Assembly: GCF_010645075.1 (NCBI RefSeq)
Contig: NZ_JAADZV010000003.1
Coordinates: forward strand, 186,001 to 250,000
Source of the DNA: Flavobacterium limi
GTDB taxonomy: Bacteria; Bacteroidota; Bacteroidia; Flavobacteriales; Flavobacteriaceae
Reading direction: 5' to 3'
DNA: 64,000 bases
Under the pieces are notes generated by a model. That model was not told the DNA's origin, did no database searches, and worked only from the letters and a program-made list of their open reading frames with translations. Positions within the stretch are counted from its first letter, which is position 1; each line of letters opens with the position of its first letter. Below, piece by piece: positions 17,382 to 26,610 of the stretch. The position numbers were made by a program, and so were the translations under genes.

Positions 17382-17444
17382 ATCAAAAAAAAAAATAAAA
17401 AAACCAAGTTATTAACTAATTGAAAAGTTAAATATTGTAATCTC

Positions 17445-18083
17445 TTAGAAGGTCGTAGTACTATTTGCCTGATAAGCGAAATTAAAAGTATAAAATCTGG
17501 TATCTTCAGTTTTTAACGGGTCTGGAGTTACAGGAGCATCTTTATAATAACTTAAGATTTCGAATTTAGCATATTTACCATCATGCGTTTTTACAACAAA
17601 AACTTTTCCTGCTTTTGCAGAAATAACATGAGTTTGTCCATTATAATCATACCACGCATTTGCTCCTGAAGCTGGAAATGCATAAACTGAAGCCGCATCC
17701 TGAGCAAATGTAGAAGCAGCTGGAAATGCTGTAACACTGGCAAATGCTCCAGAGACAATGCTGACAGATCCTGATCCTGTTCTTGCCGGTTCACCTGTAT
17801 CTGCAGCATTGTATTTAGTTCCTCCATTCACTATAATTACTGTACCACGAAATGCAATATCCCATTTATCTGTAGTAACAATTTTGTTTTCAGAAAAACT
17901 AAATTTTGTGAATTGACCACTAGCTGGTCCTGCTTGTCCTCCTCCAGTTTGTGGAGCTGGAAGATTTGAAACTTTTGTGGTTACAACAGCAGGAGGAGTT
18001 GTATTTTTATCGTCATCACTACTGCAAGACGCTGTAAAAATAAATAATGCTAATAGTGAAAGTTTTAAGAATAGTGTTTTCAT
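17445..18083 (-). CDS. hmuY: HmuY-family heme-binding lipoprotein
   Basis: Surface or outer-membrane lipoprotein of the HmuY family, which captures heme and passes it to a TonB-dependent receptor. The signal peptide ends in lipobox FTASC with C20, followed by the acidic SSDDD export-type stretch seen in Bacteroidetes surface lipoproteins. The mature part (about 190 residues) is beta-rich, with FSFSENKIV, KWDIAFRG and FYTFNFAYQ segments typical of the family. It lies 27 nt downstream of the TonB receptor gene on the same strand, hence one operon. Heme ligands are not assignable by eye. Confidence 0.85.
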   Translation of the reverse strand: MKTLFLKLSLLALFIFTASCSSDDDKNTTPPAVVTTKVSNLPAPQTGGGQAGPASGQFTKFSFSENKIVTTDKWDIAFRGTVIIVNGGTKYNAADTGEPARTGSGSVSIVSGAFASVTAFPAASTFAQDAASVYAFPASGANAWYDYNGQTHVISAKAGKVFVVKTHDGKYAKFEILSYYKDAPVTPDPLKTEDTRFYTFNFAYQANSTTTF

Positions 18084-18110
18084 GGTGTAAAAGTGTTTAA
18101 TAAATATTGA

Positions 18111-20180
18111 TTAAAAATTATATTGAATTCGTGCAAAAAATTGTCTTCCGGCAAGGTTAGGAATTTGTTCCGGGTCTGTATAGTCCAGTAAATTATTGGC
18201 TCCGACCTGTAGCATTAACTTATCTGAAATATTATTTGAAATGGATAAGTTGGTAATAAAATAATCATTCACAAACTTGTCATATTTATCCAGAATATTA
18301 TTTCCGTTGGTATCAAACATTCCGTATTTACTTCTATAGATAACACGCAAATTGATATCTGTCTTAATTTTCGGAATAGTGTATAAAATCTTAACATTCG
18401 CTGTATGTTTAGATCGATTGTAAGCTCCAAAATAGTCGGATTTATTAATTTGAACCGTTTGTAATTCTGAATTACGGATGTATTGATAGTCTTCGAAATT
18501 ATCTAACACTTCTTTGTTTTTTGCTATTAAATATTGGTATCCTAATGACAAAGAAAATTCTTTCGTAAAACTATAAGTGGAGTTATATTCTATCCCGTAG
18601 GTGAAAATTTGATTAATATTAAAATAACTAAAGACGTTCTGACTATTATTTTTTTGCGCTACGACCTGAGTATCAATTAAATTATCTATCGAATTGTAGA
18701 AAGCATTTATATCCATTCTTAGTTTATTCCTTTTATAGAAAGATCCAAAATTAAAATTGACTGAACTTTCAGCTTCTAGTGGTTTGTCAAAACTAATTCC
18801 CGAAACTCTGGACAAAAGCTGCCCCTGCTCTTCAAATTCGTCTAGACGGGCTTTTGCAACATTATATCCTACAACAGTATATCCAACTGACGGATTCGTA
18901 AAATCGAAAAATAATTGTCTAAAATCCGGTGCTTTATAACCGTAACCTACTGATCCTTTTAGAGAAAAATTCGGGTTTATTTTATAGTTTACAGCTAATT
19001 TAGGACTTAACTGCGATGCGTATTCACTATGATTATCATATCTGAATCCGGCAAGGATATTCCATTTTTCTGATGGATTATAATCATATTGCACAAAAAC
19101 ATATTGAGAATTAAAATCCACATTCTGGTCAAAATAAGTTCTGTCTAAACTTTCATAATTCAACCCGATTCCCGCTGTTAACTTATCTTCGTTTATTGAA
19201 AAAGTAGTTCTTACTTCGGGTCTGAAAAGCCATTGATTATAATATGCTTCTTCAAAAATTACGTTATTTTCATCTTTTAAAAACGAATCATTTTTATAAT
19301 TGGTAGTATAAAATTCATATTCAGAATATATTTTCGGATTCCATTTGTGCTCTAATTTGATTTGCGAATTCCATTCGTTTTCTTCCGCATCACCTTTATA
19401 TTCTTCAGATTCAATCATTGCAGCATTATCTGCTTTCTGATTGAAAAAACGATTGCTCACAATTAGTTTGAGATCTTCCGAAAAATCATAATATAGTTTT
19501 GGCTGAATTGTAGAGTTGTAGTAACCTTCCATATTTGGCAGTGGTGTACTTTTATTCAGATCAAACCAATCGGTTGAATAATAATTAGCAAACAAATTGG
19601 CTGCAAATTTTTTCTTCTTCCAAAGCAAATTAGCATTCGCATCACTTGTATTAAATGTTGCATATCGATAAGAAAGACTTCCTCCAAACATATCTTTTTT
19701 AGGTCTTTTTGTAATTACATTAATTACCCCGCCCATTGCTTCAGAACCGTATAATGCTGATGACGCACCTTTCACAATTTCAATTCTCTCAATATTCCCT
19801 ACAGAAATCCTTGACAGATCCAAAACTCCTGAACTTCTCCCGACAAGAGGAAGACCATCGATCAAAATCATGGTATAAGCCGCATCTAATCCCTGCATCT
19901 GAATACCTTCGAAGCCACTTTCATCCGGAATCAAAATAATCCCGGTCTGTTCATTTAAAATTTCATTTAACCTTGTTACCCCTGATTTTATTATCGCTTC
20001 AGATGTAATAATTGTCATGGGCAATGGCAATGAAGAAAGAACTCTCTCTGTTCTTGTTCCTGTAGTAACCATAACTTCGGACAATTCGTTTGAAGTAATA
20101 CTGTCTTTTTTTTGTATTTCCTGAGAAAAAGAAATTTGACAAACAAATAAAGCAGTAAAAAGGGTAAATTTTATTTTCAT
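18111..20180 (-). CDS. hmuR: TonB-dependent receptor, HmuR-like
   Basis: An outer-membrane gated channel of 689 residues. A signal peptide (1-19) is followed by a plug domain with VMVTTGTRTER near residue 36 and GLDAAYTMILIDGLPLVGR near 98. SALYGSEAMGGVINVIT near 140 is the usual plug end. The 22-strand barrel ends in the aromatic residue of QFFARIQYNF. The YKAPDFRQLFF segment resembles the YRAP region of heme receptors. Pairing with hmuY on one transcript makes heme or hemoprotein the likely cargo. Iron regulation is inferred from the AT-rich inverted repeat between it and the divergent DUF6607 gene. Confidence 0.88.
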   Translation of the reverse strand: MKIKFTLFTALFVCQISFSQEIQKKDSITSNELSEVMVTTGTRTERVLSSLPLPMTIITSEAIIKSGVTRLNEILNEQTGIILIPDESGFEGIQMQGLDAAYTMILIDGLPLVGRSSGVLDLSRISVGNIERIEIVKGASSALYGSEAMGGVINVITKRPKKDMFGGSLSYRYATFNTSDANANLLWKKKKFAANLFANYYSTDWFDLNKSTPLPNMEGYYNSTIQPKLYYDFSEDLKLIVSNRFFNQKADNAAMIESEEYKGDAEENEWNSQIKLEHKWNPKIYSEYEFYTTNYKNDSFLKDENNVIFEEAYYNQWLFRPEVRTTFSINEDKLTAGIGLNYESLDRTYFDQNVDFNSQYVFVQYDYNPSEKWNILAGFRYDNHSEYASQLSPKLAVNYKINPNFSLKGSVGYGYKAPDFRQLFFDFTNPSVGYTVVGYNVAKARLDEFEEQGQLLSRVSGISFDKPLEAESSVNFNFGSFYKRNKLRMDINAFYNSIDNLIDTQVVAQKNNSQNVFSYFNINQIFTYGIEYNSTYSFTKEFSLSLGYQYLIAKNKEVLDNFEDYQYIRNSELQTVQINKSDYFGAYNRSKHTANVKILYTIPKIKTDINLRVIYRSKYGMFDTNGNNILDKYDKFVNDYFITNLSISNNISDKLMLQVGANNLLDYTDPEQIPNLAGRQFFARIQYNF

Positions 20181-20207
20181 TATTTTTATTCAGTCTTAAT
20201 AACCCTG

Positions 20208-20215
20208 CAAATATA
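20208..20215 (-). promoter_or_regulatory. -7 promoter box of the hmuR-hmuY operon
   Basis: TATATTTG on the minus strand, 27 nt before the receptor ATG. Confidence 0.6.
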
Positions 20216-20223
20216 TAATTATT

Positions 20224-20242
20224 TTTATTTATTCTAAATAAA
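20224..20242. promoter_or_regulatory. AT-rich inverted repeat between divergent heme promoters (Fur-like candidate)
   Basis: TTTATT-TATTCTA-AATAAA, a 6-bp inverted repeat. It sits between the minus-strand -7 box at 20208-20215 and the plus-strand one at 20248-20255, where a repressor could cover both promoters. TTCTAAATAA resembles a half of Fur-like sites in this group from memory. AT richness makes chance palindromes likely. Confidence 0.35.
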
Positions 20243-20247
20243 GTTTA

Positions 20248-20255
20248 TATATTTG
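20248..20255 (+). promoter_or_regulatory. -7 promoter box of the DUF6607 gene
   Basis: TATATTTG on the plus strand, 34 nt before the ATG at 20290. Confidence 0.6.
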
Positions 20256-20289
20256 CCAAAAAAATTTTAAACCATATAATAAAGTAATT

Positions 20290-21192
20290 ATGATTACAAA
20301 AAGCCTCTATTTTTCAGCCGTAATGGCTTTGGCTTGCAACCTTGGTTTTAGCCAGGACAAAAAGCAGCAAGACATTAAATCAATCAAATCCATGTGCGGA
20401 TGCTATGAAGTGAAGTTTAATTTCGCTGAAACTTTTCAGTACGCAAAAGATTCGGCTAGCTATAAACCTTCACAAACAAAACATGAATCTGCTTTGGAAT
20501 GGGTAGAATTAGTAGAAGATACTCCAAACAAAATCGTAATGCAGCATTTACTGATTGTAAGTGATGATATGATTATTAAACACTGGAGACAGGATTGGTT
20601 ATACGAAAACACCGATTTATATTTATTTGATAAAAACACTTCATGGAAGTATAAAAAGTTAGATAAAAAAGCCGTTAAAGGACAATGGACTCAAAAAGTA
20701 TATCAGGTAGATGACAGTCCAAGATACGAAGGAACTGCAACATGGGTACACGTTGACGGTCAGGATTACTGGGCAAACGTAACGGATGCTCCCCTGCCAA
20801 GAAGAGAGCACACAAAACGCAATGATTATAATGTTTTAAAAAGAAGAAACATTCATGAAATTACTGCAACAGGCTGGAATCACGAGCAGGACAATGACAA
20901 ACTGATCAGAGATGACAGCGGAAAAGACGTATTGTTAGCACAGGAAAAAGGAATGGACGTTTATACTAAGGTTCCGGATATTAAATGTATCGCCGGACAA
21001 AAATGGTGGAAGGAAAACAATGCGCTTTGGAAAAATGTTCGTGACAAATGGCAAACCCTTTTTGAAAGAAATAAAGATTTGAACTTAGCCGCTAAAGTAG
21101 ATAAAAAGGCATTATACTCTCTTTTGTTTGATTTGAAACCAACCGCAACAAAAGCAGAAACGGATGCGATAATCGAAAAGTTCGTAAAATAA
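20290..21192 (+). CDS. DUF6607-like secreted protein of the heme locus
   Basis: A 300-residue protein with a signal peptide (about 1-21, ending in GFSQ) and a soluble mature part rich in Trp and charged residues. The conserved-looking start of the mature region is IKSMCGCYEVKFNFAETF. I associate this sequence with DUF6607, a Bacteroidetes family of unknown function, by recall. It is divergent from the HmuR/HmuY operon with promoter boxes only about 30 nt apart, so shared regulation and a role in heme handling in the periplasm are reasonable inferences. It ends in a strong bidirectional terminator. Confidence 0.75.
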   Translation: MITKSLYFSAVMALACNLGFSQDKKQQDIKSIKSMCGCYEVKFNFAETFQYAKDSASYKPSQTKHESALEWVELVEDTPNKIVMQHLLIVSDDMIIKHWRQDWLYENTDLYLFDKNTSWKYKKLDKKAVKGQWTQKVYQVDDSPRYEGTATWVHVDGQDYWANVTDAPLPRREHTKRNDYNVLKRRNIHEITATGWNHEQDNDKLIRDDSGKDVLLAQEKGMDVYTKVPDIKCIAGQKWWKENNALWKNVRDKWQTLFERNKDLNLAAKVDKKALYSLLFDLKPTATKAETDAIIEKFVK

Positions 21193-21214
21193 AAAATGTT
21201 TTGTATTAGTTGTT

Positions 21215-21250
21215 AAAAGAGCCGATAGTTTTAGGACTATCGGCTCTTTT
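21215..21250. terminator. Bidirectional terminator between the DUF6607 gene and argS
   Basis: A 15-bp perfect stem centred on GAGCCGATAGT/ACTATCGGCTC with a 6-nt loop, A-rich on the left and T-rich on the right. It serves both convergent genes. Confidence 0.92.
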
Positions 21251-21280
21251 TATTTGTTTTAAAATTGAATTATGAAAAAT

Positions 21281-23059
21281 TTACATTCTCTCCGGAACTT
21301 CAATTCCTAATAATGAAAATGCCGATTTAATTACCTCAGCCACTTTTTGAGAAAGCTGTACTCTGAATATTTTCTTTGTCAAATCTGTTTCTCCTAATAT
21401 ATGTACTGATTGGTAGAATGAATTGTATTCTTTTACTAAATCATAGGTGTAATTGGCAATCAAAGCCGGACTATGATTTTGAGCTGCATTTTGAATTACT
21501 TCCGGGAAAAGCTGGATTTGTTTAAGCAGTTCTTTTTCTTTTTCGTGAATGATTTCAATATCTGTTTTTGCAGAGAAATCAAAATCAGATTTACGGATGA
21601 TCGATTTAATTCGCGCGTATGTATATTGAATAAACGGCCCCGTATTTCCGGCAAAATCAACTGATTCTTCCGGATTAAACAAAATACGTTTTTTTGGATC
21701 TACTTTTAAGATGTAATATTTTAAAGCGCCAAGTCCTATTGTTTTGTACAATTTCGCTTTGTCCTCGTCTGAGTAGCTGTCTAATTTACCTAAATCTTCA
21801 GAAATTTGTTTTGCTGTTGCAGTCATATCATACATCAAATCATCAGCATCTACCACAGTTCCTTCACGGCTTTTCATTTTTCCTGAAGGTAAATCAACCA
21901 TTCCGTATGATAAATGATATAAGCTCGATGCCCAGTCAAATCCTAATTTTTTCAGAATTAGAAATAATACTTTAAAATGGTAATCCTGTTCGTTCCCAAC
22001 GGTGTAAACCATTCCGCCCACATCCGGCATATCTTTTACACGCTGAATTGCAGTTCCGATATCCTGTGTCATATAAACCGCTGTTCCGTCTGAACGTAAT
22101 ACAATTTTACGATCCAGACCTTCATCTGTCAAATCAATCCAGACTGAACCATCAGGATCTTTTTCAAAAACACCTTTGTCAAGTCCAACCTGAACAACAT
22201 CTTTTCCTAATAAATACGTATTGCTTTCGTAGTAATATTTATCAAAATCAACTCCAAGATTGGTGTAAGTTGTAGCAAAACCGTCATAAACCCATTGGTT
22301 CATTTTTTTCCAAAGTGCAATTACTTTTTCATCTCCGGCTTCCCATTTCTTCAGCATATCTTGCGCTTCAACGATAATTGGCGCCTGCTTTTTTGCTTCT
22401 TCTTCGGTTTTACCTGCTTCTTTTAATTGATTGATTTCAACTTTATAAGCTTTATCAAATTCTACATAATATTTACCAACTAATTTATCTCCTTTTAAAT
22501 TTGAACTTTCCGGAGTTTCACCGTTTCCAAATTTCTCCCAGGCCAGCATTGATTTACAGATATGAATTCCACGATCGTTGATGATTTGGGTTTTATATAC
22601 TTTTTTACCCGAAGCTTTCAAGATTTCAGCTACAGAGTATCCTAATAAGTTGTTACGAACGTGCCCTAAGTGCAATGGTTTATTGGTATTTGGCGAAGAA
22701 TATTCTACCATTATTGCTTTGTCTGCAGGATTTGGAGTTACATAACCAAATCTGGAATTATCTTTTATTTCATTAAAGAAATCCAGATAATAACGATCTG
22801 AAATCACAATATTCAAAAAGCCTGAAACTACATTAAAACGGGCTACTTCAGCAACATTTTCAACTAAGTAATTTCCAATTTTACTTCCTATTTCTACAGG
22901 ATTGCTTTTCATTAATTTGACTAACGGAAAAAGTACCATCGTAATATCGCCTTCAAACTCTTTTCGTGTAGTCTGGAATTCGATTTTATCAACTGTAACA
23001 TCAAATAAGGCTTGTATAGCTTTTTGTATAGAAGGAGTAAGAATTTGTGATAATGACAT
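21281..23059 (-). CDS. argS: Arginyl-tRNA synthetase
   Basis: Class I aminoacyl-tRNA synthetase that charges tRNA-Arg. The N-terminal Add-1 domain (1-110) precedes the catalytic domain with HLGH at residues 130-133 (SSPNTNKPLHLGHVRNN). The KMSKS-equivalent is GKMKSREGTV. The C-terminal anticodon-binding helical domain ends in SLLGIEVPERM. At 592 residues it is full length. A TATATTTG box lies 21 nt before the ATG. Confidence 0.98.
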   Translation of the reverse strand: MSLSQILTPSIQKAIQALFDVTVDKIEFQTTRKEFEGDITMVLFPLVKLMKSNPVEIGSKIGNYLVENVAEVARFNVVSGFLNIVISDRYYLDFFNEIKDNSRFGYVTPNPADKAIMVEYSSPNTNKPLHLGHVRNNLLGYSVAEILKASGKKVYKTQIINDRGIHICKSMLAWEKFGNGETPESSNLKGDKLVGKYYVEFDKAYKVEINQLKEAGKTEEEAKKQAPIIVEAQDMLKKWEAGDEKVIALWKKMNQWVYDGFATTYTNLGVDFDKYYYESNTYLLGKDVVQVGLDKGVFEKDPDGSVWIDLTDEGLDRKIVLRSDGTAVYMTQDIGTAIQRVKDMPDVGGMVYTVGNEQDYHFKVLFLILKKLGFDWASSLYHLSYGMVDLPSGKMKSREGTVVDADDLMYDMTATAKQISEDLGKLDSYSDEDKAKLYKTIGLGALKYYILKVDPKKRILFNPEESVDFAGNTGPFIQYTYARIKSIIRKSDFDFSAKTDIEIIHEKEKELLKQIQLFPEVIQNAAQNHSPALIANYTYDLVKEYNSFYQSVHILGETDLTKKIFRVQLSQKVAEVIKSAFSLLGIEVPERM

Positions 23060-23080
23060 GTAAACTTATTTTAAAGTGAG

Positions 23081-23088
23081 CAAATATA
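23081..23088 (-). promoter_or_regulatory. -7 promoter box of argS
   Basis: TATATTTG on the minus strand, 21 nt before the argS ATG. The remaining 250 nt up to the divergent receptor gene are AT-rich, with no feature I can support. Confidence 0.65.
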
Positions 23089-23345
23089 CTGCTTATTCAT
23101 CAATTAGAGAAAACGAAAAACATATTAAATAACAGTCAATCCTTTAAAATTACCAAAATTCAGTTTATTATAATTGTTAAAATTATCAAAAAGCCGAAAT
23201 GCTAATCTGTTATAAAACAGGCTATCTGAAGAAATTTATTTTTTTGTTGTAAAATTCCTGTAACAAATCGTTAATAAAAAGGTCTTATTGAAAAAAAATA
23301 AACACAATCATCATCAATCAAATCAAAAAAATCAAGTAACAACTT

Positions 23346-25757
23346 ATGAAATTAAAATTCTTTCTGTTCGCATTACTGGGTGTAATTGGAACAGCGAAAG
23401 CCCAAAATCCGGGGACAGTTTCGGGAAAAATTATTGAAAAATCGAATAAGGCTCCCATTTCTTATGCTACCGTTTCGATCAAAGACAACGGAAAAGTTGT
23501 TTCCGGTGTAAACACAGACGATAACGGAGATTTCACAATTAAAAACCTTGCCCTTAAAAGTTATACTATCGAAATCCAGTACATTGGTTTTAGAAAATAC
23601 ATTGGATCTGTAATTTTAAGCGATAATAAAAAATCGGCTACTGTTAATGTATCTCTTGAAGAAGAAGCAACACAGCTGAAAGGAGTAAATATTATAGCGG
23701 AACGTTCTACAATTGAGCAGAAAATCGACCGAAAAGTAATTAATGTTGGAAAAGATCTTACTACAGCGGGAGCTTCTGCATCTGACATCATGAACAATAT
23801 TCCGTCAGTAAATGTAGATCAGGATGGAAAACTTTCGCTTCGCGGAAATGAGAATGTACGTGTATTAATTGACGGAAGACCTACAAATCTTGATCCGGCA
23901 CAATTGCTAAAACAGATTCCGTCAACTTCAATCAAAAAAATCGAACTGATTACCAATCCAAGTGCTAAATACAATCCGGAAGGAATGTCAGGGATTATCA
24001 ATATTGTTTTACACAAAAATGCGAATACCGGCTTTAACGGAACTTACAGCGGCGGAATTACCTTCGGACAAACCGCAAAATACAATCAATCTTTAGATTT
24101 GAATTACAAGACCGGAAAAGTGAATTTTTTTGGAAATGCAGGAAATAACTTTGGAACCCATTTTAACGATGGATTTATCACAAAAACCGATAAAACTATC
24201 ACTCAGGATTTAGATATAACCAATGAAGATGATTCATACTTGTACAAAGTGGGTATGGATTATTTAATTGATGACTACAACACTGTATCTTTTTATACAA
24301 CTCAAAATAAAGCAACAGGGCTTGGTTTTGTAAACACTGATATTGATTATATCAATTCATCTGATGACATTGTTAATATGTATCAAAAATCAAGATATCA
24401 GGGTCCTAACAAAACCGGAACTTATAATCTTGCTTACAAACACATCTTTAAAAAAGAGGGACATACCTTAGATTTTGAAGGGAATTACAGCGACACAGAA
24501 GAAACTCAAAATGCGAGTTTCGACACTGAGACTACAAAAACTGACAATACATCCAGCAGCATTGTTTATAATGATTTTATAAATGACGAAAGAAAGTTAG
24601 GCACTTTTAACATTGATTATGTAAATCCGTTAAACGAAAAAACCACTCTTGAAGCGGGAGCTGAAGCGAGAATAACCAAATCAGAGAATAACTATTCAAC
24701 AAGTAATACTTTAGTTCCTATCAAGGTTTCCAATTATACATATGATGTAGATATCTATTCTGCTTACATAACATTTGGACAGAAATTTAAAAAGTTAAGC
24801 TACCAATTAGGAGCTCGTTTTGAAAGCTATAAAGTAAAAGCTGATTTGAATAATGGATTTAAAAAATTTGACGATGACTATATTACTTTATATCCTTCAG
24901 CTTATTTAACATATAACTTAAATGAGAAAAACACTTTACAGCTAAGCTATAGTCGTCGTGTGGACCGTCCGAGTTTAGAACAGACAAAACCTATTCGTGA
25001 GTTTTCAACTCCGTTAGTAACTTCATTAGGAAATCAGGAACTGAGACCTCAGTTTACTAATTCTGTTGAAGTAAATTATACTAAGACCATAGAAAAAGGG
25101 AGTTTCACTACAGGTGTTTTTGTGAGAAGCATCAATGATCAGATTAGCAGAACCTTACGCCCGGATGAATCTGATCCAAGTGGTAATAAACAAATTTTAT
25201 CTTATACCAATTTCGACCACAATACTGCATACGGATTTGAAGTTTCATTAAATTACAAAATCACAAAATGGTGGGATATTCAGCCATCTGTTGACTTTTC
25301 AAGCATAAACCAAAAAGGAGTTGTTTTTGAATATGATCCAGTTACTAATAACATTAAAGCAACTGAAAGACCTGTTACGGTTACAGCATTTAATGCCCGA
25401 ATGAATTCTAACTTTAAAGCCACAAAACGCTTGAGTTTTTTATTGTTCGGCTTTTTCAGGGGACCAGTTGAAGATATACAACAGGAAAGAAAAGAAATGT
25501 ACAAAATGGATATAGGCTCACGCTACACTCTATTAGACAACAAAATGAACCTTAGCTTGCGTTTCAACGATGTTTTCAATACTATGAAATATGCTTTTGA
25601 CACCAAATATCCTTATCCGCAGTCTGGACAATTTACATGGGAAAGCCAAACCGTTTATTTAGGATTAACGTATAATTTTGGCGGTGGAAAAATCAAAAAT
25701 TTACAGCGTAAACAAAGAGACGATAACACCAATAAAGGAGGTGGCGGAATGTTTTAG
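23346..25757 (+). CDS. TonB-dependent receptor-like outer-membrane beta-barrel protein
   Basis: An outer-membrane protein of 803 residues. A signal peptide (1-19) precedes a CarboxypepD_reg-like domain (about 22-115) with GTVSGKIIEKSNKAPISYATV. A plug-like domain follows, with IMNNIPSVNVDQDGKLSLRG and VRVLIDGRPT near residues 148-182. The large C-terminal barrel (OMP_b-brl_3 type) has NEKNTLQLSYSRRVDRPS and ends in VYLGLTYNFGGG. The tail carries a glycine-rich GGGGMF end. No SusD-like partner or enzyme is adjacent, so the substrate is unknown. Confidence 0.85.
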   Translation: MKLKFFLFALLGVIGTAKAQNPGTVSGKIIEKSNKAPISYATVSIKDNGKVVSGVNTDDNGDFTIKNLALKSYTIEIQYIGFRKYIGSVILSDNKKSATVNVSLEEEATQLKGVNIIAERSTIEQKIDRKVINVGKDLTTAGASASDIMNNIPSVNVDQDGKLSLRGNENVRVLIDGRPTNLDPAQLLKQIPSTSIKKIELITNPSAKYNPEGMSGIINIVLHKNANTGFNGTYSGGITFGQTAKYNQSLDLNYKTGKVNFFGNAGNNFGTHFNDGFITKTDKTITQDLDITNEDDSYLYKVGMDYLIDDYNTVSFYTTQNKATGLGFVNTDIDYINSSDDIVNMYQKSRYQGPNKTGTYNLAYKHIFKKEGHTLDFEGNYSDTEETQNASFDTETTKTDNTSSSIVYNDFINDERKLGTFNIDYVNPLNEKTTLEAGAEARITKSENNYSTSNTLVPIKVSNYTYDVDIYSAYITFGQKFKKLSYQLGARFESYKVKADLNNGFKKFDDDYITLYPSAYLTYNLNEKNTLQLSYSRRVDRPSLEQTKPIREFSTPLVTSLGNQELRPQFTNSVEVNYTKTIEKGSFTTGVFVRSINDQISRTLRPDESDPSGNKQILSYTNFDHNTAYGFEVSLNYKITKWWDIQPSVDFSSINQKGVVFEYDPVTNNIKATERPVTVTAFNARMNSNFKATKRLSFLLFGFFRGPVEDIQQERKEMYKMDIGSRYTLLDNKMNLSLRFNDVFNTMKYAFDTKYPYPQSGQFTWESQTVYLGLTYNFGGGKIKNLQRKQRDDNTNKGGGGMF

Positions 25758-25804
25758 TCCTGTTTTTAATCTTATTTGAATATTTTTAATTAGTACTTGT
25801 AGAA

Positions 25805-25840
25805 AAAAAGGTCTGAAGTTTGCCAGCTTCAGACCTTTTT
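25805..25840. terminator. Bidirectional terminator between the receptor gene and cutC
   Basis: A 14-bp perfect stem (AAAAAGGTCTGAAG and its complement) with an 8-nt loop, A-rich and T-rich on the two sides. Confidence 0.9.
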
Positions 25841-25854
25841 TATTGAATTAACTT

Positions 25855-26526
25855 TTATAAAAAATTCCGGATTTCTTTTACTTCTTCAGGATTTGCTGTT
25901 TCTGTTTCATCCGTAATAGCTGACGAATGATAAAAAGTAGCTTCTAATCTATCCTGTAATAATTTAATATTAGACGATCGCAATCCTCCACCGGGCATAA
26001 TTTCAATTCTGTTATTGGCTAATTTTTGAATTTTCTCCAGATTAAAAATCCCCTCTTCAACATTTATCTCCTGTCCGGAAGTTAAAATGGTTTTAAAACC
26101 ACAATTTATAATATCTTCCAAAGCTTGTTCGGCATCTTTAACCACATCAAAAGCACGGTGAAAAGTGCAGGAAAGCGGATGAGCTAAATTGACTAATTCC
26201 TGATTTTTCTTTTTATTGACACTTCCGTCTTCGTTTAAAATTCCAAATACAAAACCATCAACTCCTAATTTTTTAAACTGTTTTATATCCTGTTTCATTT
26301 CGACAATTTCCTCATCGGTATAAAAAAAATCTCCACCTCTTGGTCTTATGATAACATGCATTTTTATCGAAAGTTTTTCGCGAACTCTTACCGTTAAAAC
26401 ATAATTAGGTGTTGTCCCTCCAAGCCTCATATTTTCGCACAATTCGATTCGGTCAGCACCATTATCCTGAGCTATCAATGCTGATTCATAATTAAAACAG
26501 GCTATTTCCAGTCGATTTTTTTTCAT
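25855..26526 (-). CDS. cutC: CutC family protein
   Basis: A TIM-barrel protein of the CutC family, historically linked to copper homeostasis although the biochemical role is unsettled; cytosolic. Family landmarks are ALIAQDNGADRIELCENM near the N terminus, IRPRGGDFFYTDEE, VFGILNEDGSVN, TFHRAFD and MPGGGLRSSNI. At 223 residues it is slightly shorter than the usual 240-250 but has all these blocks. It is transcribed alone from a TATATTTG box. Confidence 0.93.
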   Translation of the reverse strand: MKKNRLEIACFNYESALIAQDNGADRIELCENMRLGGTTPNYVLTVRVREKLSIKMHVIIRPRGGDFFYTDEEIVEMKQDIKQFKKLGVDGFVFGILNEDGSVNKKKNQELVNLAHPLSCTFHRAFDVVKDAEQALEDIINCGFKTILTSGQEINVEEGIFNLEKIQKLANNRIEIMPGGGLRSSNIKLLQDRLEATFYHSSAITDETETANPEEVKEIRNFL

Positions 26527-26551
26527 TGTACAAACTTGAATTCAATAGATC

Positions 26552-26559
26552 CAAATATA
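26552..26559 (-). promoter_or_regulatory. -7 promoter box of cutC
   Basis: TATATTTG on the minus strand, 25 nt before the cutC ATG and just after the fabH terminator. Confidence 0.6.
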
Positions 26560-26561
26560 AA

Positions 26562-26590
26562 AAAACCTGCTTCAAAACGAAACAGGTTTT
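26562..26590 (-). terminator. Terminator of fabH
   Basis: AAAACCTG/CAGGTTTT with an inner TTC/GAA pairing, 20 nt past the fabH stop, followed by T residues on the minus strand. Confidence 0.8.
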
Positions 26591-26610
26591 ATATAATTTC
26601 ATGGCTTAAT

